From assembly GCA_029859485.1 (NCBI GenBank), contig JAOUDB010000187.1:1-5635 (forward strand): DNA of 5,635 nucleotides. Direction: 5' to 3'. Positions 1-5,635 of the stretch are shown here, in pieces; position 1 is the stretch's first letter; the number at the start of each line of letters is the position of its first letter. Origin of the DNA: Desulfuromonadales bacterium. Its GTDB lineage: Bacteria > Desulfobacterota > Desulfuromonadia > Desulfuromonadales > BM103. The notes below the pieces were generated by a model that worked only from the letters and a program-made list of their open reading frames with translations, searched no databases and was not told the origin of the DNA. The translations under genes and the position numbers were made by a program.

Positions 1-2
1 CT

Positions 3-311
3 CTGGTAGCACACCCTCTGACGGCCGGGCTGGAAAGTTTTTCCCTCTATGGTGCGTGGGCTTTACGTGGAACCGCGCCACATTCCGTTATTCTAGCGGA
101 GACGGGAGAGAAGAGCTGGGTAGACCTTGACCGCGACAGCAAATTTTCCAGCAATGATGCCGTTCAGGCCTTCGGTGTGATGGTGGCGGGAGAGATTGGT
201 CAGGGCCGCTATGTTGTTATCGGCGATGATGCTCTTTTCCAGAACCGCTTCTTCGATAAGGCGAACCGGCAACTGGCAGTTAACCTTGTCGATTGGCTCA
301 GTCGACGATAA
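3..311 (+). CDS. C-terminal part of a DUF4350 / GldG-auxiliary-like (GATase1-like) protein, 5' end outside window
   Basis: The frame is open from the left edge to a TAA at 309-311, giving 102 visible residues. It starts with HPLTAGLESFSLYGAWALRG, then VILAETGEKSWVDLD, then GEIGQGRYVVIGDDALFQN and ends with NRQLAVNLVDWLSRR. This order (an 'HP-T-GL' strand, a 'VILAET..SW' strand, a 'GRxVVIGDxxLFxN' turn, then an 'N..LA.NLV.WL' helix) resembles the C-terminal half of the GATase1-like domain in DUF4350 proteins and in the auxiliary subunit of gliding/Gld-type ABC transporters. Those proteins are usually membrane-anchored and of unknown biochemical role. The family call is from recalled pattern only; the N-terminal part that would confirm it is missing. 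It is the only + strand gene, converges on the PilZ gene and is followed 23 bp later by a strong terminator. Confidence 0.6.
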   Translation: MVAHPLTAGLESFSLYGAWALRGTAPHSVILAETGEKSWVDLDRDSKFSSNDAVQAFGVMVAGEIGQGRYVVIGDDALFQNRFFDKANRQLAVNLVDWLSRR

Positions 312-334
312 CTCCACTCGCATAGTTTCAATAT

Positions 335-368
335 AAAAGGCAGCCTTCAGAGTGAGGGCTGCCTTTTT
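335..368. terminator. Bidirectional-looking intrinsic terminator
   Basis: An 11-bp perfect stem, AAAAGGCAGCC (335-345) with GGCTGCCTTTT (357-367), encloses an 11-nt loop. The + strand ends in five T (364-368), so it should end the transcript of the DUF4350-like gene that stops at 311. Read on the - strand, the A-run at 335-338 supplies a TTTT tract after the stem, so it could also end the convergent PilZ-side transcript, although that transcript would first cross the repeat at 412-513. Confidence 0.85.
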
Positions 369-411
369 GCGTACTGGAGGGGTTTCTTTACGGCTGCAAT
401 GACCAAAATAA

Positions 412-513
412 TTAACGCAGAGTCGCAAAGAACGCAGAGGGAAAACTCTCAAAACTATTAAAAATGGCTCAATGCTGACTATTGCTCTCTGCGTCTCCGC
501 GTCTTTGCGTTAA
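412..513. repeat. Imperfect inverted repeat with tandem CGCARAG-type units
   Basis: The left arm 412-439 begins TTAACGCAGAG and the right arm 487-513 ends TTTGCGTTAA. Aligned as reverse complements, about 23 of 27 positions match with one extra A in the left arm. Each arm is TTA plus three 8-bp units: ACGCAGAG, TCGCAAAG, ACGCAGAG on the left, and CTCTGCGT, CTCCGCGT, CTTTGCGT on the right. The 47-bp A/T-rich centre (440-486) has no clear ORF. I recall similar 'CTCTGCGT..TTGCGTTAA' elements scattered between genes in Geobacter/Desulfuromonas and other environmental genomes, which suggests a dispersed, non-autonomous repeat. Copy number cannot be tested here. No target-site duplication is obvious. 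It lies between two convergent genes, a neutral insertion point. Confidence 0.75.
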
Positions 514-563
514 CAAATGGCTTGAGTTTGCCTTACCTTTGTTTTGGTTATAGGTCCGTTTCT

Positions 564-923
564 TTATAAGTCGCTAAGCCAGGGGCCTAATTCGCTACGT
601 GTCGCTTCTGCATCTCCTGTGTTGAGTTCAATCAACTTGCGCAGGTGGGTCAGAGTTTCGAGGTTTTCACTGATGAACTTGAAGCCATAACAAAGCTCTT
701 CCTGGTGGACAAGTTCTGCTTGAAAATTGAGAGAGATCGGAGTGCCCGGCAGGACGATGCAGAGACTGCACTGTGCTCCAAGGTTGAATGGAAGGGGAGT
801 CTCCGTACCCACCATGGCCCCTTTTAGAGAAACATCGAAGAGCTGCCCTGTGCAGGTTTCCTCGTCGGCTTTCAGGGTGACCTCAGCTTCAAACGGGATT
901 CTGCGAAAATGGCGATGGTTCAT
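564..923 (-). CDS. Single-domain PilZ protein, probable c-di-GMP receptor
   Basis: This 119-aa protein is essentially one PilZ domain, the beta-barrel that binds cyclic-di-GMP. Both signature motifs are intact: RxxxR as RHFRR (residues 4-8) and DxSxxG as DVSLKG (30-35). A YGFKFI strand (79-84) matches the usual 'GxxF' strand, and a C-terminal helix rich in Leu (about 88-100) follows. The tail NTGDAEATRSELGPWL is of a type I associate with PilZ proteins of Desulfuromonadales. There is no signal peptide or membrane segment, so it should be cytoplasmic. It may act as a stand-alone adaptor controlling motility, pili or exopolysaccharide, but the target cannot be told from the neighbours. The ATG at 923-921 has a purine-rich GAGAGG four bases upstream, supporting this start. 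It lies 108 bp downstream of the Nudix gene on the same strand. Confidence 0.92.
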   Translation of the reverse strand: MNHRHFRRIPFEAEVTLKADEETCTGQLFDVSLKGAMVGTETPLPFNLGAQCSLCIVLPGTPISLNFQAELVHQEELCYGFKFISENLETLTHLRKLIELNTGDAEATRSELGPWLSDL

Positions 924-986
924 CAGACCTCTCTTTCGGCAGGGGCAAGGTTGAGACTTTGTATAACACGCAGTGATGACAACGGA

Positions 987-1014
987 ATTTTAACGCAGAA
1001 TTGTATGCAGGCAA
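987..1014 (-). promoter_or_regulatory. Possible sigma70-type promoter upstream of the PilZ gene
   Basis: In the 108-bp gap before the PilZ gene, the - strand carries TTGCCT (1014-1009) and TAAAAT (992-987) separated by 16 bp, a fair match to -35/-10 boxes. The predicted start would lie about 55-60 bp upstream of the ATG. This would let the PilZ gene be transcribed independently of the Nudix gene. Such matches occur by chance and no operator was recognised, so this is tentative. Confidence 0.3.
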
Positions 1015-1031
1015 GTTCTGACCGTTGCGAC

Positions 1032-1649
1032 TCAAGGTTCTTCTGCTTCTGAAAATCCGAAATCAATTGCGCAAATATCGAAAAAACTGCGGATCAAGCG
1101 GTAGGTTATTCCCCATAGTAGCGGTTGCTGAGGTTCAAGCAGTTCGATTGCCGGGAGGCTATGTTCCTTGTCGCGGTAATAGAAGTTTCTCTGCTGGTGA
1201 CGCTCACTCTCCAATAAATTTGTGAGTGGTGTCCAGAAGGTGGAGGCCACTTCATGGTTCGGATTCAGTGTAAGTGGTTCTGTTACATGATAGACAAAAC
1301 AGGATACCAGCACGGGCATGGTGGCGCCAAAAAGATCGTCGAGGCGACCGAGATACCGCGCCGGCCGCAAGTCCACGGAGAGTTCTTCGAATGTCTCACG
1401 AATGGCTGCCTGCTGTGGAGATTCGTTGGTATCATTGAGTCTGCCGCCAGGAAAGCCAATATTCCCGGACCAGGGGTCACGATCATGTTCTGCACGAATG
1501 ATAAAGAGGACTTCCGGAGAGGTTGTTCCCTGCTTGATAAGCATGGCAACGGCGGCATGACCGCGTTGGCCGGGCTCTTGGATGACTGGTGAGTGACCGG
1601 AGAGCTGAGCTGCAATAGTTGTGAGGTTCAAGTTCTGAATGGCATCCAT
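1032..1649 (-). CDS. Nudix hydrolase, CoA-pyrophosphatase (NudL/YeaB)-like
   Basis: This 205-aa protein has a Nudix fold starting about residue 30. LFIIRAEHDRDPWSGNIGFP (48-67) followed by GG matches the segment just before the Nudix box that characterises the CoA-pyrophosphatase subgroup (LLxxR(S/A)...GxxxFPGG). The Nudix box itself runs G69...E76...RETFEEL (84-90), keeping the metal-binding R84, E85, E88 and E89. Two departures are visible: six rather than five residues between G69 and E76, and Ser91 where the box usually has Gly. Known NudL-type enzymes cleave CoA or acyl-CoA to 3',5'-ADP and phosphopantetheine with Mg or Mn; another diphosphate substrate remains possible. The length (205 aa) is normal and no export signal is seen, so it should be cytosolic. 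The ATG at 1649 is 25 bp after the CLC stop with only a weak upstream AGCGG, so translational coupling with the CLC gene is plausible. Confidence 0.85.
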   Translation of the reverse strand: MDAIQNLNLTTIAAQLSGHSPVIQEPGQRGHAAVAMLIKQGTTSPEVLFIIRAEHDRDPWSGNIGFPGGRLNDTNESPQQAAIRETFEELSVDLRPARYLGRLDDLFGATMPVLVSCFVYHVTEPLTLNPNHEVASTFWTPLTNLLESERHQQRNFYYRDKEHSLPAIELLEPQQPLLWGITYRLIRSFFDICAIDFGFSEAEEP

Positions 1650-1674
1650 TGTTACCGCTGCGATCGAGGTCTCA

Positions 1675-3543
1675 TTAATCTGAAGAATAATGTTCTTTTT
1701 TCTTTTCCAACTCTGTCGCGTAACGGGCCAGCACGGCGCGGCGGGTCAGCATGTAGAGTACATGTTGCGGGTCATCTTCAGCAACTACGGGGATCTCTTC
1801 AAGCCCGCGACTGGAAAGTTTTCGCATGACTTCGGTTAACGATTCATCGGGAGTCGTGGTGATGACGCGTGTGATCGCGATGTCGCCGGCCAGAACCAGA
1901 CTGGGTGGCAGATCTTCGCTGAGGATGCGACGGATATCGTTGACCGAAAAAATAGAGATCATGCGCAACTCATCATCGACCACGGGATAGTAAGCGCCCT
2001 CGGCATTGGCGATCAGCTTGAGAATCTCTGGCAGCGGCAAGCCTTCGGCAATCAAGGTGGGTTTTCGTCCATGCTCCTGCAGATCCTCAACCCTGATCCC
2101 TTCCAGAACGTCAACAATGAATTCACCAAGATGAACCGGTGAGTCAATCCGGCTTTTGACCTGCTTCTGGTAAATTGAATTGCGTGGGTAAACGATCATT
2201 GCCACGGTGCAGACCAACATCAGGGGAGCGAGCAATCCGTAGTTACCGGTCAATTCGCTGACCATGATCAGGGTGGCGATCGGTGTGTTGGAAACTGCGG
2301 AGAAGAAGCCGGCCATGCCGATCAGGACGTAGGCACGCGGGTCATGGACCATCGCTGGAAAGAGCAGCTCTGCTGATGCGCCGAAGGCGCCGCCGAGCAT
2401 GGCACCGATCACCAGGCTGGGGGCAAAGACACCACCGGAACCTCCGGAGGAAATCGTCAAGCTGGTCGCAATGATTTTGGCCAGGGCAACAACCAGCATG
2501 ACCCAGAGAGCCACTTTGCCATAGATGGCGGCCTGTACCATGCCATAGCCTGAGCCGAGCACCTGGGGGACGATCATGGCGAGCAGGCCAAGCATGAAAC
2601 CACCGACTGCAGGTTTCAAGATGACAGGGAAGTCCCACTTGCGGAACAGGTCTTGAGCGCCGTAGAAGCATTTGACGTAAAGCTTGCCGAGGCCGGCGCA
2701 GATGATGCCCAGCATGAGGAACAGGATCAGCTCACGCGGATGCTCGAAGCTGAAATGAGGTGTTTCCAGAAGTGGTTTCCAACCGGTCGTGGCTCCGAAG
2801 AGTGAAAACGCGGTGATCGAGGAGATGATCGCCGGGATCAGCCCCTCATGTTCAAATTCCGGGTTTTTATAAAGGACTTCTACCGCAAAGAGGGCCCCAC
2901 CCAGGGGTGCACGGAAGGTTGCTCCGATACCTCCGGCCATACCGGCCAGCAGGAGGATGCGGCGATCAGCGGAGGTTAACTTGAGCTTGGTGGCAATGAA
3001 GGAGCCAAAACCGGCCCCGATCTGGGCGATCGGGCCCTCGCGGCCTGCCGAGCCGCCCGTGCCGATTGTTGCCATCGAAGCGAGACCCTTAATAATCGGG
3101 ACCCGTCCCCTGATAATGCCTCCCTTGTTGTGGAAGGCGTCGATGGCAGCGTCTGTACCGTGTCCTTCCGCTTCGGGAGCAAATTTGAAGACCAGAAAGC
3201 CTGAGATCAGACCACCGATAATCGGAATCAGAAAGAGAAACCAGCGGTGGTCCATGGCCAGGTTATCGATCATCTGGTCGCCCATAGCCAAAACCGCTTC
3301 GGCTCCCTCCTTGGGAGGGCTGTAGCCAGCAAGCTTGTCGAGAAAAAGGTGCTCGATACTGTTGGTAGCGAAATAGAACAGGACTGCAGCACTGCCTGTT
3401 ACCAGGCCAACCAGCACGCTGAGAATGACGGGCCGGGTCAGAACCCGCCAGTCGAGTTTTTTAAAGTTAGTGAAAATCGAACCAAGAGACGCCACAGATT
3501 TCGAATGTTTCTCGCTTAGTTGTTGCTTGCCGTCAGGCGGCAT
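1675..3543 (-). CDS. CLC-family chloride/anion transporter with C-terminal CBS pair
   Basis: This 622-aa inner-membrane protein has a CLC core at about residues 36-455 and two CBS domains at about 485-540 and 551-610. Core signatures are GREGP (167-171, gating glutamate E169), GVFAP (371-375, the GxFxP anion-site motif) and NY (434-435, Y435 matching the anion-coordinating Tyr445 of E. coli ClcA). Two key sites differ. The GSGIP-type motif reads GHGTD (127-131), with His in place of the anion-site Ser. Helix H reads FRAPLGGALFAVEVLY, with Val223 at the position of the internal proton glutamate (E203 in E. coli ClcA), as in animal CLC channels. It may therefore be channel-like or weakly proton-coupled; this is inference. 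CBS pairs commonly bind adenine nucleotides and regulate transport. The ATG at 3543 lacks a good Shine-Dalgarno; no internal Met occurs before residue 87, so this start is kept. The Nudix gene follows after 25 bp. Confidence 0.95.
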   Translation of the reverse strand: MPPDGKQQLSEKHSKSVASLGSIFTNFKKLDWRVLTRPVILSVLVGLVTGSAAVLFYFATNSIEHLFLDKLAGYSPPKEGAEAVLAMGDQMIDNLAMDHRWFLFLIPIIGGLISGFLVFKFAPEAEGHGTDAAIDAFHNKGGIIRGRVPIIKGLASMATIGTGGSAGREGPIAQIGAGFGSFIATKLKLTSADRRILLLAGMAGGIGATFRAPLGGALFAVEVLYKNPEFEHEGLIPAIISSITAFSLFGATTGWKPLLETPHFSFEHPRELILFLMLGIICAGLGKLYVKCFYGAQDLFRKWDFPVILKPAVGGFMLGLLAMIVPQVLGSGYGMVQAAIYGKVALWVMLVVALAKIIATSLTISSGGSGGVFAPSLVIGAMLGGAFGASAELLFPAMVHDPRAYVLIGMAGFFSAVSNTPIATLIMVSELTGNYGLLAPLMLVCTVAMIVYPRNSIYQKQVKSRIDSPVHLGEFIVDVLEGIRVEDLQEHGRKPTLIAEGLPLPEILKLIANAEGAYYPVVDDELRMISIFSVNDIRRILSEDLPPSLVLAGDIAITRVITTTPDESLTEVMRKLSSRGLEEIPVVAEDDPQHVLYMLTRRAVLARYATELEKKKEHYSSD

Positions 3544-3630
3544 TGTGCCAAGCGTTGTTGTTCTACTCTCTCGATTTTAAGGACACCAGTGCCGGAAACC
3601 GAAAATGTAGAGAGGCCTTTGCCAGTTGTT

Positions 3631-3942
3631 TTAATAGGTTTCGGCCTGACGGTGCAGTTTGGTTTTAATTTTGTCGACCCATTCTGTATCGATCAGTTTG
3701 ACTTTTTTCAGGAAGCCGGAGGTGATCATCGTGCTGCCTACTGATGTCTTCATGAATGAGCAGACGAAGAAATTCGAATAATCGACTTCTTTCCATATCT
3801 GCGCCTGCATCTCCTCAGAGACGGGGTAAGTCTGTTGCAGTTCGGTGAGCAGGAAGGCTTTGTGGTCTTCTATTTTAGGCGTTGTGTAAACGAGATAACC
3901 CAGCCCGGCGATCAGAACAACAGTGATAAAACGTGAGAGCAT
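3631..3942 (-). CDS. Small membrane-anchored or secreted protein, function unknown (faintly DUF4359-like)
   Basis: This 103-aa protein starts MLSRFITVVLIAGLGYLVYT, an N-terminal hydrophobic segment (about residues 5-19) after one Arg: a signal anchor or uncleaved signal peptide, with no lipobox Cys. The rest should face the periplasm: a charged helix-rich part (24-53), then a hydrophobic and Ser/Thr-rich part, DYSNFFVCSFMKT...GFLKKVKLI (54-84), and a basic tail. The pattern of one anchor, a short helical part and an 'NFFVxSxxxT' strand is faintly like DUF4359 proteins, but I cannot confirm this. There is one Cys (61), so no internal disulfide. A clear AAGGAG upstream supports the ATG at 3942, making it a real gene. 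It ends 87 bp before the CLC start, with no strong terminator between them, so read-through into the CLC gene is possible. Confidence 0.7.
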   Translation of the reverse strand: MLSRFITVVLIAGLGYLVYTTPKIEDHKAFLLTELQQTYPVSEEMQAQIWKEVDYSNFFVCSFMKTSVGSTMITSGFLKKVKLIDTEWVDKIKTKLHRQAETY

Positions 3943-3953
3943 GACGATTTAGA

Positions 3954-3959
3954 CTCCTT
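3954..3959 (-). promoter_or_regulatory. Ribosome binding site of the 103-aa protein gene
   Basis: AAGGAG on the - strand lies 11 bases before the ATG at 3942-3940, a strong Shine-Dalgarno at slightly long spacing. It is the best ribosome binding site in the window and is the main reason to treat the small gene as genuine. Confidence 0.7.
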
Positions 3960-3998
3960 GGACCTTAATAATATCCCGTAACATAACGCAAAAGGGTT

Positions 3999-4032
3999 CA
4001 GAGGAACAAGGTTTCAAACGCGCGTTTCTCTG
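3999..4032. other. Palindrome-centred hairpin in the 191-bp gap after the DUF748 gene
   Basis: CAGAGGAAC (3999-4007) can pair with GTTTCTCTG (4024-4032) on the + strand with one G-U pair; on the - strand the same arms pair at 8 of 9 positions. Inside lies the perfect 12-bp palindrome AAACGCGCGTTT (4016-4027), which overlaps the right arm, so two alternative folds compete. It begins about 100 bp after the DUF748 stop and on the - strand is followed by AACCCTTTT, only a short T-run. It could be a weak terminator or a protein-binding site. The rest of the 3943-4133 gap is A/T-rich and holds no gene I can support. Confidence 0.35.
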
Positions 4033-4133
4033 GAAATTTAGCTGTTTTGATATTATTTGAGTCTTCGCTGGAAAAGAAGTCATCCCTAGGTAGTAAATTG
4101 TCTGACAAGAGCTCTTGCTGATGAACGCTGAGG

Positions 4134-5635
4134 TCAATGCACAGCGGCGCCAAGTTCAACCCTGGCCCGGTGGGTCGTTTCCCCTTTCGGAGCCGCCGTG
4201 ATGTCCGGTTTCTTAAGGAAGATGCGTTTCGGTTCCAGTTGCCCCTCGTCGAGCAGGTACCCCTGTACAGCAAGAGCTCGCGCCTGGGCGAGTTCGGCGA
4301 GGTCGTCCAGGGTCACCTCTGTGTGGGTGTAGATCAACTTTTTCATCTCTGCGGGGGGAATCTTTTTGGTCATGCCGATAAAGTTGCGTGGTTTGGGGAA
4401 GTCCGATTTGAGATAGACCTGCCAGAGGTATTCGTCATATTCTTCAACAGGCACAACCACATTCTCTTCTGTACGTCCTTCCTCGAGTTGATCATTCTTG
4501 ACCAGATCCAGGTACTTGAGTCGCTTAACCTGTCTGTTGAGTTGCTCGTTGCGGTAGCCTTCTTCATCGTTTTCCAGATCAACGAAGCCACTGACCTCGA
4601 CGTCAATGCTTGGCCGGTCGGCCAGGGCCTGTGCCATGCGCTGCAATTTCTCCGTCTCTGTCGAACTGAGTGATGACGAGCCGTAGGCAAAGCTGATATG
4701 GCTGAAGTCTTCTTCGCTGTCACCGAACATGGCTCCGAGCAGGGCTAAGGGCGAGGTTGCTGCTTTAACCAACAGATTCTTAACGACTGTCCAGATCACA
4801 CCACCAATGCTGAACTGAGGATCTTCGAGACTTCCGGAGACTGGGATGTCGAGATGAATCTCGCCGTTGCGGTCTTTGAGCAGGGCTACCGCAAGTTTTA
4901 CTGGCAGTTCGGTTGAATTCTCACTTTCGATTTCATCACCGAAGCTGAATTGATCGAGAAAGACCTTGTTTTTGGCCTTGAGTTGATTGTCCTCAAGATA
5001 ATATTCGAGCGTCAGGTTGAGCTTGCCCTTTTCAATCAGGTAGCCGACATAGTTGCCGGAGTAGGGTGACAGTGGGCTGAGTTCGATGTCATGGAAATTC
5101 AGCTTGAGGTCGAGAAAAAGCTTTTCCGCCAGCGGGTTGATGACGCCGCTGATCTGTAACGGAGACTGGCTGCGTAACTGCCCTCTCAATTCGACCTGGG
5201 CGCGTGATTCAGCTTCAGAGCTGACACCTTCGATCCGCCCGCCGAGATCGCGCATATCTGCTGTGAACGGTCGGGAGAGGTGACGGTCGGCGAAATCGAC
5301 ATGACCTCCCTGCAGAGTGATGGTGTTGATCTTTATGAACGGAGGTGTTGTCGTCTCAGACTCCTCCTCGGAGGAACTCTCCTGTTTTTGTTCCTCACTG
5401 CCCTCTAGGTTCTCCTTTTTTCTAAAGGCTTCAGCCAGGTTGAGACGGGCCTCTTCATCGATCAGTACTTTGGCAAAGTAGTCACTGAGAGTGATTGAAT
5501 TGACCGTCAAATTTAAAGGCTCCATTCCTCCTTCTATACCGGCAACCTGCAGACTGTCCCATTTCAAAAGATCCTCTTGGTGCAGACTGTCGATCAGGTG
5601 AAATCGGCTGACGCCGATATCGCCACTGAAGGAGA
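4134..5635 (-). CDS. DUF748 (AsmA-like) envelope protein, C-terminal part, 5' end outside window
   Basis: The frame stays open to the right edge, giving 499 visible residues and a TGA at 4136-4134. The TTG at 5567 is an internal codon: the 22 codons before it continue the family pattern (FSGDIGVSRFHLIDSLHQED), so the real start is outside. Numbering from 5633, visible parts are: LLKWDSLQVAGIEGGMEPLN (22-41); a Glu/Ser-rich acidic linker (73-98); the DUF748 core with LQGGHVDFADR...DLGGRIEGVSSE; a hydrophobic NLLVKAATSPLALLGAMFG (286-304); then ISFAYGSSSL...LADRPSIDVEVSGFVD, an OmpA-C-like segment usual at the end of this family. DUF748 proteins belong to the AsmA/TamB-like group of large periplasmic beta-rich proteins, inner-membrane anchored, several of which help move phospholipids to the outer membrane. 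Full family members are often about 1000 residues, so roughly half is probably missing. The extreme C-terminus looks complete. Confidence 0.88.
   Translation of the reverse strand, partial: SFSGDIGVSRFHLIDSLHQEDLLKWDSLQVAGIEGGMEPLNLTVNSITLSDYFAKVLIDEEARLNLAEAFRKKENLEGSEEQKQESSSEEESETTTPPFIKINTITLQGGHVDFADRHLSRPFTADMRDLGGRIEGVSSEAESRAQVELRGQLRSQSPLQISGVINPLAEKLFLDLKLNFHDIELSPLSPYSGNYVGYLIEKGKLNLTLEYYLEDNQLKAKNKVFLDQFSFGDEIESENSTELPVKLAVALLKDRNGEIHLDIPVSGSLEDPQFSIGGVIWTVVKNLLVKAATSPLALLGAMFGDSEEDFSHISFAYGSSSLSSTETEKLQRMAQALADRPSIDVEVSGFVDLENDEEGYRNEQLNRQVKRLKYLDLVKNDQLEEGRTEENVVVPVEEYDEYLWQVYLKSDFPKPRNFIGMTKKIPPAEMKKLIYTHTEVTLDDLAELAQARALAVQGYLLDEGQLEPKRIFLKKPDITAAPKGETTHRARVELGAAVH

Noticed and set aside
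93..452. A 119-codon - strand ORF beginning with a PLRSLRLCVN-type sequence.
   Set aside because: Its N-terminal part is simply a translation of the left arm of the repeat at 412-439, and the rest is antisense to the DUF4350-like gene and its terminator. No ribosome site was seen.
989..1000. TTTAACGCAGAA, sharing TTAACGCAGA with the left arm of the repeat at 412.
   Set aside because: Only about 10 bp match, with no tandem units and no inverted partner nearby; chance or an undetectable relic.
2957..3325. A 122-codon + strand ORF antisense to the CLC gene.
   Set aside because: It lies wholly opposite the conserved CLC core, has a Pro/Arg/Ala-rich composition typical of antisense shadow frames, and resembles no known protein.
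3998..4273. A 91-codon - strand ORF overlapping the end of the DUF748 gene.
   Set aside because: It starts in another frame inside the conserved DUF748 C-terminus and has a Arg/Asn/Ser-rich shadow-like composition; no ribosome site was recognised.
4137..4673. A 178-codon + strand ORF, long enough to look real.
   Set aside because: It is entirely antisense to the DUF748 C-terminal domain, whose frame carries the recognisable family motifs.
5565..5567. TTG as the start codon of the DUF748 gene.
   Set aside because: The frame continues upstream to the window edge with 22 codons that fit the DUF748 pattern, so the gene is truncated by the window and this TTG is an internal Leu.

Overview
The window looks like a chromosomal stretch from a deltaproteobacterial lineage, most likely Desulfuromonadales (Geobacter/Desulfuromonas/Pelobacter-like). 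This is inferred from the style of the PilZ and DUF748 proteins and from a CGCAGAG/CGCAAAG inverted repeat of a kind I associate with those genomes; no database search was possible. There are six protein-coding genes, two of them cut by the window edges. No tRNA, rRNA, CRISPR array, phage gene or transposase was seen.

Layout. On the + strand, positions 3-311 hold the last 102 codons of a protein resembling the DUF4350/GldG-auxiliary (GATase1-like) group. It is followed by a strong, bidirectional-looking terminator (335-368). The convergent gap to 564 also holds a ~100-bp imperfect inverted repeat (412-513) whose arms are each three tandem 8-bp units. Everything to the right is on the - strand. 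In transcription order (right to left) it runs: a large DUF748/AsmA-like envelope protein (N-terminus beyond the window), a 191-bp gap with a palindrome-centred hairpin, a 103-aa membrane-anchored small protein, a CLC-family anion transporter with two C-terminal CBS domains, a Nudix hydrolase of the CoA-pyrophosphatase type only 25 bp downstream, and a single-domain PilZ protein.

How the genes relate. The CLC and Nudix genes are close enough to be co-transcribed. The PilZ gene follows after 108 bp and may have its own promoter. The DUF748 protein and the small anchored protein are probably envelope components, the CLC protein moves anions across the inner membrane, the Nudix enzyme probably hydrolyses CoA-type or other nucleoside diphosphate derivatives, and the PilZ protein is a likely cyclic-di-GMP receptor. 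I see no evidence that they form one pathway.

The most unusual points are changes at key CLC positions: the GSGIP-type anion-site motif reads GHGTD, and the internal proton glutamate is replaced by valine while the gating glutamate and anion-site tyrosine are kept. The structured repeat at 412-513 is the next most interesting feature. I found no convincing evidence of a previously undescribed multi-gene system.
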